A stretch of DNA of 64,000 bases, taken from positions 620,001 to 684,000 of the forward strand of contig JAVLRN010000006.1 in assembly GCA_032821775.1 (NCBI GenBank). Reading direction: 5' to 3'. The first letter of the stretch is position 1, and the number at the start of each line of letters is the position of its first letter. Both the position numbers and the translations under genes were made by a program. The stretch comes from Sanguinoderma infundibulare (Eukaryota; Basidiomycota; Agaricomycetes; Polyporales; Polyporaceae). Shown here in pieces: positions 12,559-24,176 of this stretch. The notes below the pieces were generated by a model. That model was not told the origin of the DNA and did not search any database. It saw only the letters and a program-made list of their open reading frames with translations.

Positions 12559-13170
12559 TCAGTCTGGGCCGCTGCCATATCCCTCCAAAGCCCCACCCTG
12601 GGGCAGAAGGCCCCATTGGGTGTCGATGTCCTCCAGGATGCTCTCTGCGTCCCATTGGTCTGACGCCATCCTGACTTGCTCTGGGGTCACCAAGGACGAG
12701 GGTTTCGGGCGCGCCAAGGCACCACTCCTTCGGTACAGGTCTAGGGGGATGTCGTGCATGTTCCCATAGACGTGCCGCACATCGCGAATGGCAATTCTGG
12801 CTTTTCCGTTGGGATGCACTTCTGCGTTCTGGCGGCGAGTCGCCGCCGAGCTGACCCTGTCTAATTAGAAGCTGTGCGCGCTGCGTCTGCGTGTAATTGT
12901 GACGGACCTCGCTTGTGGCATGACTCGATAGTATGTCGTGGGCGAGGTTGGACTGGGGAGCGTACTGGGTGGAGAGTGGGTGCTGCTGGACGAGCCTGGA
13001 GTGCTGCGGTAATCGACAGGTGCCGTCAAAGAAGCCTCCAACTCGATTCTCAGAAGCAGGTCGTCCCAAAACATGATTCTCACGCTTTGGTCATCCTCGC
13101 GCGATAAACTGTGAGCCGTTGGGTGGCCCCTTCCACGCACCCATAGTTCAACAAGGCACCCAACGCCCAA
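12559..13170 (-). CDS. Hypothetical protein, probably a 3' part
   Basis: Two open blocks on the minus strand join across a plausible intron of about 50 bp (donor gtccgt, acceptor tagacag, near 12,860-12,910). This gives ...RVMPQA-RVSSAATRRQNAEV, then IRDVRHVYGNMHDIPLDLYR, and an acidic end (ESILEDIDTQWGLL) before the stop at 12559-12561. The upstream exon holds FWDDLLLRIELEASL and a Ser/Pro/Thr stretch. No known domain is recognised. The true start is uncertain and further 5' exons may lie between 13,250 and 13,990. The case rests on frame continuity over the intron and non-random composition. Confidence 0.35.
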
Positions 13171-14082
13171 TGTTTAGTATCGATGGTGTGGGAACCTTCC
13201 TTTTGAGGATGACACTGCCACACGCCACTGAGTCATTTGGACGAGCGCATCAAGTTGACCCACATACATCCTCCTTCTCGTCCTCCATCGGCCTCCACGC
13301 TGTCCCCTTGAGGCCGCTATGGGCTCGAGTCCTCCTTGCAACCTTCCATTTTAGGCAGCACCCGCTGACAGCACAGGGGGGTTGTTTTCGGCGGCGCGAG
13401 TCGCCAGTTCTGATCAGTAATTTCACGACGTTTCCTGAAAAGGGTCGCACCTTATTGTGCGGATGCCGCAGACATCGGCTTCTCGACCATTCCAAACGGC
13501 GCGGCACATGAGGAATAGGTGCGTGCTCATTAACGTTGCTCTCCACACTTGCCTTACGGGGACTCACCACGTCTCCATATCGATGGGCCTGATAAAGGTA
13601 ACTGCCTTGCTCCGCGAGCGCTGCGAATGCGCCGCGTGGGGCCTGTACGACTCCCGAAGTAGGCGTGGTTCTCCGAATATCCCATTGTTTGGGTATGCGT
13701 TCGGATCGGTCCTCAAGGCCTCTTGCCATACCTGGCCGCCTTTGTCCTTTGAAGCGTGGACACGTTGGCGACCCGTGATATTCGGTTTCTCTCGCTTGTC
13801 GTCGCGGGTGGCGAGCCTGCCTCACGATCCCCCTATTGGAAACTGGGGCGGCAATTTTGGGCTGCATTGGGAAGGAGTTGTCGCGGATCGTGTCGCCCGA
13901 AGCCCTATGGGCGGTGATATTGAGCCACAAGGCTCTGCTCGAGGACGGTGACCTTCCTGGTCTGGAGTCGCGAACCGGCTGGCTATAAAGCATCCCAGTG
14001 GTGGTGCGAGACTCATATTCTTCCGCACATATCTCCGCAGCGACACCCTCTCATTGCGCCTCTTAGACATCTCCTTCCCGCT
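13171..14082. other. Unassigned stretch with a 247-codon minus-strand open frame
   Basis: A minus-strand frame (13,250-13,993) stays open for 247 codons but has Arg/Pro-rich composition typical of an antisense or wrong-frame reading. It might contain 5' exons of the hypothetical gene to its left. No domain is visible. The right end should hold the promoter of the plus-strand gene starting at 14,083. Confidence 0.25.
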
Positions 14083-15537
14083 ATGCCGAGGCAAACTAAG
14101 AAGAAGACTGGTTCGAAATGGAGGACTCTCCCTCCGAAGCTGAGAGAGTTACCCAACAGCGACAAAGTAGGTTGTTGACTCCGCTGCTCTGGAGTCAATT
14201 CTCATTTACCTTTTTACCAGTTGTTTTCGTTGTGGGGAAACGACTCGTTCCGTGTGGCTGCCCCGAAGGCGCCTGCTCAAAGCGTATCAATATGGGATGT
14301 GAACGACCCGTCTCGCACTGTCCTTTACTCCTCCGAACTCCCTCCGCCGAGTGCAACACGCGTTACGGGTCTGTACAGAGTCGTCCCCTCCAACATCCCA
14401 CATCCCAAGGCGGTTCGAGCACGGCACGTTTCGACTTTACATCCCTCTTCCCCATCGCTCTCGCATCCTCCATCGCACTCTGCGTCCGATTGTTCACGGA
14501 CCTTGACCTTGTCTCCAGGTTCGGTCGCGCAATGTCGGTTCTCCACCCTCTGCTCTACTTCGCATTCCCCATCACCGCCACCGCCACTGCCGTCCTCATA
14601 TGTGAAGAATGAACCTATGGACGACGAGCTTCCTGTTCAGTTTGGACTTCTCGACTCCTCCCGGGAATGCTCTCTCTCTAGGGTGGCGTCTCCCGCCACA
14701 TCCGTTCCTGCCTCTCCAATCTCTCCGCCAATGCGACCCTGGTCTTCCCCCGGCGAAACTCATCTGTCGCCATCCTTCGTTCTCGATGGTCACGCGTATG
14801 CCTCCCCATCCCTCGCCAGGGCTCGCTCGCACCCTCCCAAGTCGTTTGGGCAGAGCCGCAGCGAGGCCATATTGAGCGTTTACGACGCGTGCTGTCAGCG
14901 CAGACTGCCCCCGATGAACTTCGAGAAGTCGATGGCGAGGGCACCACCGTCCGCGCCGAAGATGGGTCGTCCGGAAAAGGCACCCCTCCTTCCAGCCATC
15001 CGCATCCACACCCCAGATTCGATGCAGCACGATCCCGATGGCGATGGCCGGGACGTCGCTGAGGCTTCTCGTGCGAGAGGACGTGGCCGTCCCGGCCGTT
15101 CGCCATTTTCCATCTACGGTGCAGGCGTGCGCAGAGCGAGACGAGGCGGGGCAACTGAGGGCGATACCGAGCTGCCGCCGCTGCGTCTGCTGTTCGAACA
15201 GCTGGAGAACGACGAGTACCGGCGGAGGCAGTCGGAGTCGGAGTCTCAGTTTCGTGTCACTCTCACAGACAAACTTCTCATCAACCCCCAGGAACTTCCT
15301 GAGGCGTGCGGCTTGCTCACATCCCCGGGCCTCTGCGATCATGAAGCGAGGACGGTGGGGTGTGCTCCGGCTCCGAGTCAGCGGTCTTCGGCGCAGGGGG
15401 CGAACTTCGCTGCTCCTCGCGGTACGGCCGTCTCTACTGGAGTAGTATCCAATCCCCGCGGCACGCCGCCGACACTTGGTGGTGGCCCCACTGCGGTCGC
15501 TGTGCACTCTCGGCGTGGCGGTCTGCACGCCCTCTGA
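14083..15537 (+). CDS. Ser/Pro-rich hypothetical protein
   Basis: Exon 1 (14083-14166) encodes MPRQTKKKTGSKWRTLPPKL. A 54-bp intron (14167-14220, gtaggt...ttaccag) leads to exon 2 (14221-15537), giving about 466 aa. The start is strongly basic. Exon 2 begins LFSLWGNDSFRV and continues with SIWDVNDPSRTVLYSS; then come long Ser/Pro tracts, an acidic EPMDDELPVQFGLLD segment and a helical LPPLRLLFEQLENDEYRRRQ followed by VTLTDKLLINPQELPE. The protein is mostly disordered with short conserved-looking islands, suggesting a regulatory or nuclear protein, but that is inference. No family is recognised. Confidence 0.65.
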
Positions 15538-16618
15538 GAAGAGTGGCGCGCGTTGTGCTTCACGATCGCAGTCTCTCATCGCAACCTTTGCCACGTTTGG
15601 CCTTCGCGGTCATCTGTCATGCTATCCCCTTCCATCATGCCGTTCTATGCGTCCTTTCGTTGAACTGTGTCGCGCTGTATTGACACTGTTATGTTATGTG
15701 TATGAACACTTGCCCATGCCTGTCGCTCCCAATGTCATCAATAGAGAACCTTGCATCCGAATAGATTGAAGTCCCTGTCGAACCGAAGCAAGTCACTCCC
15801 ATGACTGTTGGACGCCCCGAAAATCGATACGAACAAAAGAACTCGCCATTCAATATTCAATGCATGAAGCGCCTCGAGGCTGTAGCCGGAGGACCGATGG
15901 TGAGCTCCAATGTGGCTTATGACAAACGGCTTCACGTTCGACTAGTTCGTGCTCACTGCTCTTCCAGTCATGCGACTTGAATATGAACTGCGTTGCGAGA
16001 TAGCAGCCACGATTGCCGAGGCATTGGACTGGAGGCTTGCTCACGCGCAGCCAGCGTCCGAGCTTCCAAGGCGAAGCATTGAGAGCCTCGCTGCCTGTAC
16101 TAGTATCGGAATTGAAAGATTATATTAAGAGGGTGAGCTGGTCCCTTAGCGGAGGCTCTGTAATGCACTGACAAGCATGGATTGTTTGGACACATAGGTT
16201 ACAGATTTCCACTGAGGCTGAGGAAGAGCTAGGAGTGGAAGCTTGGCACAACTTTACGATAACCCTTTGGGCATGAACAGCAGTTTGTGGTCATTGTATG
16301 TAGCTCCATAAGGCCTGCTCCTCTGCACAAGTATCACGGTAAAAAAGAAAGGTGCAAGTAGGTTCGGCCAAACCCTCCACGAAGAAGTGTTGATCGAGAT
16401 CAAATATTCGACGAAGTGCGACGTTGGTCCCGTACTGGCACGTGACCCACCGGCCAGGGAATTTTCGTGCGGCGAGTTCTTCTCGACTTGACTTGTTCTC
16501 GACGTCGTCCTCGTCTCCCCCAGCAGCGGCTGCACTGACCCTTCTAACCATCCATGACCATCCTTTGAGCCAAGGCGTCAGGCTTGTTATACTTGTGCTC
16601 GACTTACTGCCACTCGTG
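15538..16618. other. Intergenic
   Basis: About 1.1 kb between two plus-strand genes. AT content rises from about 15,650. Only short open frames occur, with no recognisable motif. The last 150 bp should hold the DBP9 promoter and leader. Confidence 0.4.
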
Positions 16619-19407
16619 ATGCCTGACTCCCGCCTCGTCGACGCGAAGGCAACCTTCGCCTCCCTGAATCACATTCTCGATGCACGGCTACTTCGGGCTC
16701 TCGCCGATATGGGATTCGCGCGGCCCACCCTGGTACAATCGAAGGCAATACCCCTCGCGCTTGAAAATCGCGATATCCTCGCCCGGGCGAGGACGGGGAG
16801 CGGGAAGACCGCTGCGTACTGCATACCCGTCGTCCAGAAAGTTCTGAATGCCAAATTGGTGAGTCTTGCTCAATCGACTGTGCCTCTGCCGCTGTTCTGC
16901 GTTGGGATGGAAGTTGCTGGATTGTCGAAGCGGAGGAGCCGGGTGATTTTGGTTATCTGGCTTCAGGAACGCTCGAGGGGTCTGCCCAGCCTATCACGTT
17001 CCTGAAGGATAATAGCGGTACTCCCGAGTCTTATGCAGATGGCGCCTGGGCCAACCGTGATGGTATACGGTGGGCTCTTCGTTTCCCAATCGGAGACTCG
17101 CACGCCCATGATGTTATGTCTGCATTTTGATACTGCCACATTCATTGCCGTCTGCGCACGCGATCATTGGTATCCGTTCGAGCATGTCCTGACCGTCGAT
17201 GTGCATAGCTGGATGGCATTCCAGTCTTCAGACGCATGTGAGAGTCCACTTCTGTTCTCCCTGTGCATGTAGAAGCACGTCCACTCGATAGTAGTGATAG
17301 AAAAATTGCGTTTCTCTGGCCTTAATCCCATCGCCTTCGCGCGGCACATAACTCATATACGAAATCAGAGTATCACGGAAGACGACCCTAAACGGCAAGC
17401 GACACGCGCTCTCATCCTCGTCCCTACCCGTGAGCTGGCGGAACAAGTGTCGGCGCACCTGCGAAGCCTTCTCTCCTATTGCGGAGACGATGTCACTGTG
17501 GCGAACGTTACAAGTGGGACGACAGCGCATCTCCAGAAGTAAGTAAGTCATTCGGCTTCCCTACACGCGCTCGCTGGATGAAACCTGATTTGGTTTTGGG
17601 GTAGGACAGTCCTTTCAGATAATCCCGACATTGTCATTGCGACACCCTCGCGGGCACTCGCGCTGCTTCAGTCCAAGGTACGTCACTCCACATGTACGCA
17701 TGAGAAGATCTGGCCTGATTTGCGCAGAACCTGTCACTCGGTTCGCTCGAATCCTTGGTGATCGACGAGGCGGATCTTATCCTCTCGTACGGACACGACG
17801 AGGATGTCCGACAGATCTTCGGCGGTGGCTACCTGCCAAAGGTGTTCCAGTCATTCCTCATGAGTGCGACGATGACGGAGGATGTTGAGGCACTCAAAGG
17901 CCTCGCGTTGAGGAGTCCGGTGAGTACAATGTGCCTCAACCCTAAGCACTTGCTCATGCCAGTACTCTAGGCCATTCTCAAGCTCGAGGAGGACGAAGAT
18001 GAGGCAGCGAACCTGACACAGTATTCCGTTCGGTAAGGGTCGCCCAAATGGTTGCAGAACTGCAGGCTGATTTTTCCCCGTCCAGCTGTTCGGAGGTCGA
18101 CAAGTTTCTGTTGACGTACGTCATCCTCAAGCTCAAACTTATCAAGGGCAAGTGCATCCTGTTCGTAAACGACGTCGACCGGTGTTACCGCCTCAAGCTC
18201 TTCCTCGAGCAATTCTCGGTCAAAAGCTGTGTCCTCAATTCGGAGCTGCCTTTGAACTCGCGATATCACGTCGTGCAAGAGTTCAACAAGGGCGTGTACG
18301 ACTACATCATCGCGTCGGATGAGAGTACTGGGAAAGCGGAGCAGGACTCTGATTATGAGCAGGAGGACGAGGCGGAGGAAGCCGACGGCGATGATTGTAC
18401 GTTTCCTGCGGTTGTACGCGGCGCGACGTTCTGCTGACGTGTCGTGCAGTTATGTCCACCCAGCGCGAAGCCGACGCGGGCGGCTCCCAGCCAGAGGAGG
18501 ACGCAGAACCGACACCAGCCAAAGCTATGAAGCGGAAAAAGCGCGCGATCTCGCCTGCACCTGGACCGTCGTCAAAATCCAAGTCCAGCAAGCGAAAGCG
18601 ACGCAAGGGCGGGCCCGACGCCGAGTACGGCGTCTCGAGGGGCGTAGACTTCGTCGACGTCTCGTGCGTCATCAACTTCGACCTCCCCTCTTCCTCGCGC
18701 GCGTACACCCACCGCGTCGGGCGCACCGCGCGCGCGGGGCGCACGGGCATGGCGCTCTCGTTCGTCGTGCCCGGGGAGCTGTGGGGCAAGAACAGGGTTG
18801 TCGGGTGCGTGGAGAGCGGGGCGCGGGACGAGGAGGTGTTCGCGCGGATCGAGAGGGAGCAGGGCGCGCGGGGGAGCACGGTCAGGGAGTACGCGTTCGA
18901 CATGAAGCAGGTCGAGGCGTTCCGATACCGGATGGAGGACGCGCTGCGGGCGGTGACGAAGAGCGCGATCAAGGAGGCGCGCATCAAGGAGCTCAAGGCG
19001 GAGATCTTGAACTCGGACAAACTGAAGGTGCGTCGCGCTCGTGTGTTGCTGGGGGCCGTGGAGGCTGACGGGGTTGGTTGGATCGCAAGGCGCACTTTGA
19101 AGACAACCCGCTCGACTTGGAGTACCTCCGGCACGACAAGCCGTTGCATCCGACGCGGGTGCAGTCGCACATGAAGCATGTCCCGAAGTACCTCTTGCCG
19201 CGGATAGCGCCGGTACCCGGAGGGGACGGCGGGGCTGGGGACGATAGCAAGCCTGCGCCTGCGCCGGGAGACGTTGGATTCGTCCCGTTCAACAAAAACG
19301 CGCGAGGGCGCGGTCGTGGTCGCGGGAGAGGTAGGGGCGGTAGAGCCGGCGGGGGATCCGGTCGTGGGGGCAAGAAGAAGTCGGACCCGCTCAAGAAGTT
19401 TGGGTGA
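16619..19407 (+). CDS. DBP9: DEAD-box ATP-dependent RNA helicase Dbp9 (DDX56 type)
   Basis: Eight exons: 16619-16858, 17369-17538, 17605-17677, 17728-17919, 17971-18032, 18086-18396, 18450-19027, 19090-19407. Motifs in order: Q motif ([16 protein letters not shown]), Walker A ARTGSGKT, Ia PTRELAEQ, Ib [48 protein letters not shown]. An acidic/basic insert ([12 protein letters not shown] and KRKKR) sits between motifs IV and V, a known feature of Dbp9. The tail is [11 protein letters not shown] then a Lys-rich end. Dbp9 acts in the nucleolus in 60S ribosome assembly. The first intron is unusually long (510 bp). All catalytic motifs are present. Confidence 0.95.
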
Positions 19408-20116
19408 TGCTTGTCATTTACATGTACCGGTTAGGTCAGTACAGTGCTTACTGTGTCATTCGATCGCTGAGAGCGGTGCAGCTACTTTGCCCTCCTCATC
19501 CTCGAGGCTCTGGATCTTATGCCGAATGTTTTTGTCATATGGTTTTGGGACCTGCCATCATTTCTGCCGAGTTGGCCTTTGAAAATGCGCCAGCGCTTCT
19601 CGCGTCGCGGTCGGCGAGTACTCTTTATTCAGGCTCATCCGTTTTTGCCCCTGCGTTTACTTTAATTTTTAATTTCCGACACGGATCTCAAAGTTGCAGA
19701 GCCACTCCAACTCCAGCAACCAAACGCCGCTAGGCGGCGCTCGCTCATGGCTTATCCCATCTCTCGCATACGGGTTCAAATGCCATACATCGCCAACTAC
19801 TCAGTGGGCGGTTTGAGCTAGGTTGTCGTGGTTGTGATGGTCTATTCATTCGACGTTTCGGAGGTTATTGTGGTTGGAACTTGAAAGAATCATCTCCTTA
19901 TCACCGCGACCCACAATGCGTGTTGGTGGCGTTCTCCCGAGATGCAAACTGACCGGTTTCCGGCCGCACGGACGGGCTGCAATCTGCCAATGTTCGCTTC
20001 TGCGTCTATGCTTCTCAAATCGCCTCGGGGTTCGTTCCGTGGCCTAGATAAGGCGCAGCCAAGGCGTTTGGGAAGTGGTCCCAGGGTCTCACTTTCACCC
20101 AGCTCATACCGCACGC
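19408..20116. other. Intergenic
   Basis: About 0.7 kb between DBP9 and the DUF6533 gene, both on the plus strand. No supported coding sequence; short open frames on the minus strand near 19,890-20,195 overlap the expected promoter of the next gene. Confidence 0.4.
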
Positions 20117-21956
20117 ATGGCTTCCCCTGACGAATCATCGGCCATCGTCGATGAGTATCGGAGCGTGTACGTATTCCCATTGTTTTCATGGTCATTGGTA
20201 CATAGATTCTGATACGTATGGTCCAGGATCATCTACAACTATTGCAGCATCGCGTCATCATGTAAGCTCCCTTCATTCTCACCAAGACATAATGATGATT
20301 CGTTCCCTCTACTAATCCTGCACTCCGGATCCGGATTTTCAGGCATCTTTCTGTATGACTGCTTCCTCACCAGCGGCGAAGAAATGGTGTATTTCTGGAC
20401 CAGCCGGCAGACCGGCGCCGCTGCCTTATTCTATCTGAACAGGTACTTGAATGTGATCAAGTTCGCGTACCTCTTCGTGGGCTTGAGGGCGATCCCCTCT
20501 GACGAGGTGCGTTTGTGTATACGTAAGAGCTATTTCGCGCAACTCATGCATGTCTTTTTGCAGAGGTTTGTGAAGTCATCCTTGAACAGATATAGGGCTT
20601 AACCACGGACTCTTGGACGCCCAGTTGCACCGTCCTCGTTATCGCTGAGTGGATTTTCGACTTGTTGCCATACTTTGTTTGGGCAGGTGCGCATACTAAT
20701 CACGACACTTTGCGGTCATGTTCATCGTACCTCCCCCAGCTTTTTCTGCCCTGCGTGTATTCGCGCTATCCAGCGGATCGGGTCGACGTTGGACATCCTC
20801 TCTCCTCGTATTCTCGCTCTCTGTCGTACCGGTTGTCGTTAACCTGGTCTGTGGTCTAGTTGATGATATGAGTTCCTTGTGCTGATGGTACAAGCAGATC
20901 AACTTTGCGTGGGGGGTCACTGGTGTGAACTTAGGCCCGCTTGGGTGTACTGAGTTGATTGCCACCCCGGGCTCGATATCGCGACGGTGTGTACTTCCTG
21001 TTTTCATTCATAAGAGCAGTTCACCAACCTCGAGTCCTAGACGTGCGTCTGCATCAGCGAGGCATGCGTGAATTGTTACTAACTGCAAGTTCGGCTCAGT
21101 CACCATCGCCTCCCGGACATGTCTTCTGGCGGCGGACTGCATTGTCATTGGTGTGACGTGGTCGGCTCTGTTTAAAGCTGCCAACCTCCGTCACATGCGC
21201 CAGGAGAATACGTTCGCGAACGTGCTTTTTAAGGATGGTGAGCGCTACCCAAGGTGACGCTGATCAAACGTCGGCTGATCGTGCGGATATGGCAGGCACC
21301 ATCTACTTTGTGTCAGTATGCTTCATTCGACATTAAAAGAAAGCCATTCGGAAACTGAGACGCTGCTAGTATTCTGCTCATCCTCAACGCACTACACCTC
21401 ACCTTCTCATTGCTTTCCGTAAGCCGTCTTGGTCGGGGCATCTGCAGGACCAACGTTCACCATCATGTTTACACTCTAGGTGGATATCAATGCTCTCGAG
21501 AGTAGCAGCCTCATCATAATTTTCACTGACCTGTGCGTATCTTGTCGCGGCATCGGATTGATATGCCCGAAACTTATGCGAGATTGCGCAAGGTTCACAG
21601 CCGTCCTGGTCCAGCGTTTCCTGCTGCACCTCCAATCAACGAACCGCAAGACCCTCGGCATGACAACCTCGCAAGGACAAACATCCCACGCAAGCTCGGT
21701 GGTCTTCGACAAAGTGGTTGGTTCGCTTGGGGCTTCCCTCGCGCCTGAAGACTACTGGGGAGAAGCTGAGGGCGAGCTTGAGAGCGTATCCAATGGCGCC
21801 GGCGATCCGCTGGAGGAGTCGGCCATTCCGAAACCTGTCACTTCTCGCTGCTCGTCCCATGGAAGGGATGAGCAGCTTGAAGCTGTGGGTAGCTCGGAGA
21901 CGATGATGCAGCGATGTACGTGTCGCTCCACTGCCCCAGAGCGGAGCCCAGATTGA
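20117..21956 (+). CDS. DUF6533-type multi-pass membrane protein; 3' end merges with the array
   Basis: The start MASPDESSAIVDEYRS is followed by short exons separated by small introns. The DUF6533 signature is clear: CIFLYDCFLTSGEEMVYFW then LFYLNRYLNVIKFAYLF. Later exons carry hydrophobic segments (VIAEWIFDLLPYFVWA, LLAADCIVIGVTWSALF, IYFVILLILNALHLTFSLLS) and a final SILVSRF-like region (LVQRFLLHLQ near 21,620). These predicted 6-7 TM proteins are abundant in Agaricomycetes and of unknown function. The last ~35 codons (from about 21,848) are antisense to the conserved 3' end of the array's A/B genes, so the original C-terminus may have been replaced when the array landed or expanded here. 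Exon ends are approximate. Confidence 0.7.
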
Positions 21957-22025
21957 TAGGAACCGAAGTAGAACCGCAACACCTTCCTCATAAAGCCTTA
22001 TGTACATCGTCAGCAACTAGGCCTC
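21846..22025 (-). pseudogene. Remnant 3' end of a B/A-type paralog (unit 1 left edge)
   Basis: On the minus strand this reads NLGSALGQWSDTYIAASSSP then SYPQLQAAHPFHGTSSE, matching the C-terminal cassette of the A5 and B genes. Only about 45 codons remain. The 28-nt hairpin at 21848-21875 (arms CTGCTCGTCCC and GGGATGAGCAG) is kept. To the left homology to the array stops abruptly; to the right it changes to the C block. Confidence 0.7.
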
Positions 22026-23255
22026 TGTGAAGGTATGTCCGCCAGCCCAAGCCTGGGATTTGCAAGCCTCGTTCTTTGCAAGTCAACCGACTCGGAGCCT
22101 AGCCGTTTGTGGAAGGTGACCTGCCAAATCGGAACGGGAGGTTGGGCTGGTTAGCCACCGTCATGAAGAGTACAAAGCACCACCCCGAAGAGCCGTATCC
22201 GCATCCACAGCCGTCATCATCTACCAGTGCGAGTACCCCACAGGCACCACCAACGCTCATCAGCGATGCTCTTCCCCATCTTCTCTCGTTCGCCTGCATC
22301 TATAAAACAACAAAACCCAGATCTGCTTCCTATCCAGCCTGCTTGCAAGAAGATTCGTCATTCTCCGCTTCTCATGGCTCGGTTCTTGTTCCACCCCACT
22401 CGGCCTCCTGACTCGACGTCTCCCGGTCGCGGACGGCGTGTTGGACATCCGTCCACACGCCGCGTCCCTGGCCCCTGCGTTCGACCTCACCCTGCTTTCC
22501 TATAACGACCTGCTGCCGAAAACCCCCCAAAGGTCCGGTCAGCCCCCTCGACCAATATGGACGACGCCTACTGTCGCTTCGCCCTCTCGTCCTCAAGCCT
22601 CCCTCCTCGATCACCAAGCGTTAGGCTATGCCGTGTCTCACACGGTTGCGATCGCGGAGGAACACTTGGTTAGTTACCTAGTCCAGTGTTCACCTTTCCA
22701 CTTTGGCTGATCGTCTCGATTGTGGTAGCGGGCCGAGGCCCGCGCTGGCGCATACGACTACCGTTTGCCGCCTTCACGGGCTGCTGTGTCCACGGCGCCC
22801 TCGAGCATGGATACCTTTCTGCCATACTGCCGCACACGGCGCCGCGACAGTGTCGCAGAAAGGTGCACTCGGTAAGTCGCCCTTGCACGTTATCCCACGT
22901 TCGTATCTGACCCCCATACATTGGAACAACAGAATCGCGTCGGACAAGCACGACAGGCGTTCGCCAGACCCCGCGGGACTGACGCAGGAGTCGTCCACGG
23001 TTGCGCGCGCGTCTCTTCCTCCCCCTGCCTTCGGCCGGGGTCGTGGGGTGGGACGAGAGGGACGCGCCAGGGGACCTGATCGGCTTAGGAGGAGGTTTTG
23101 GCGCGGTGGTTTATGGAGGGCTTGTGAGGTCGATGTCAGTCGGGAGAAAAGAGAAAACCCCGGGCGCCGCGTGTGCACGATCACCGAGTTCGTTGTGTAT
23201 ATGCAGTCCGGCACAAAAACACACAATAACATAAAATCGTCAACTCGGAACATCC
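22026..23255 (+). repeat. C block, copy 1 (degenerate gene)
   Basis: Shared with 29000-30225 and 36900-38100. A candidate protein of 80 codons (22266-22505) starts MLFPIFSRSPASIKQQNPDL and ends RRVPGPCVRPHPAFL; it is Arg/Pro-rich. An alternative frame (SYNDLLPKTPQ...AVSHTVAIAEEHL, 22438-22670) ends at a donor-like site before RAEARAGAYDYRLPPSRAAV. The position matching the TATAAA of copies 2 and 3 reads TACAAA here (near 22170), so the promoter looks decayed. Indels between copies change frame, so the true product is unresolved and the block may be a pseudogene. Confidence 0.5.
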
Positions 23256-24140
23256 AACCGTTTGCTATCAGCTGTGCCGCATAGTCTTAGGATATCTTCG
23301 GCACACAAACACTCAATCAAACATGCGTACACGAATACGTGGCATCTGCTTTATACTTACGATGGCAACTATCTGATTACATACGGCGAGTTGTCGTCAT
23401 CATTTGGCGTCGATGGTTTCGTCAGATTTATCCTCCGACCAGTCTGCCCTAGTGGCCTTATGATCTGTTGGCTTTGACCTATGCCTGGACTATGGTGAAT
23501 CATGGCGATCATAGTACAATCCGAGTCGAAGGGACACTGTTCGGCTCAGCCACCCAGGGCCTGGGATCGAAAAGGGTAAGCGAGACGCCGAGGTTGCGTG
23601 GCCACAAATCATCGATCGATCCACAACGAGTTTTACAGCTTTGTCGACCGACCCCAACCTCGTTGACTACCACACTCACTGAATTCGCTCTGGCGCTCTT
23701 TTATACGGACTCTGTGAGACTTCACATCTCCATGCATATCGACGCTCTCGCACACCGCCCGTACGCTCAAGCCGTCCTCTGGAAGGCTGCCCATGCCCGT
23801 TCCTCCCCGCTCACGACAGGTCTGTTCTGGGCCTACATGGACACCTGTCGCAGCTGCACACGGAATGGTTTGCTATGGGTAATATCGGCCGAATTATCGA
23901 ACGATATTGCGCATAGCGGCTCATCCATGTGCAAGGTTTCCTTTTATCTCGGGCACTACCACTCGCAGACCACCACTAGGGCCTTTGATCGAAGTGTTGG
24001 ACGAATATATACGGGTCGACAGAAAGTACTAGAACAGAGGTGAGCCTATCACAAACGTGTCTATGTGGGAGGATGGATTGCGCAGAAACGTCAATGATTG
24101 CGCCGCATCCACGATCCACCTCCAGTAGGATCCCTGGATG
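23256..24140 (+). repeat. D block 1 with palindrome, preceded by an E-like stretch
   Basis: Positions 23283-23470 resemble the end of the E block. From about 23560 the D sequence begins (cgagacgccgaggttgcgtggccacaa), with a frame containing LALFYTDSVRLHISMHIDAL then VLWKAAHARSSP. The palindrome at 23872-23917 has arms GCTATGG and (G)CATAGC with inner arms around AATATCG / CGATATT. The exon-like part ends VLEQR at a donor (gtgagc, near 24041), but no following exon is found because the A1 gene starts its 3' end soon after. Confidence 0.55.
23872..23917. repeat. D palindrome 1 (46 bp)
   Basis: Near-palindrome with outer arms GCTATGG / GCATAGC and inner arms ATATCG / CGATAT. Present once in each of nine D blocks. 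Confidence 0.75.
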
Positions 24141-24176
24141 GGCCCTGAGTCGCTGAGGTTGTACCCGAGGGTGCAC

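Noticed and set aside
13250..13993. 247-codon minus-strand ORF as an independent gene
   Set aside because: Arg/Pro-rich composition, no domain and no supporting intron structure; retained only as a low-confidence unassigned stretch.
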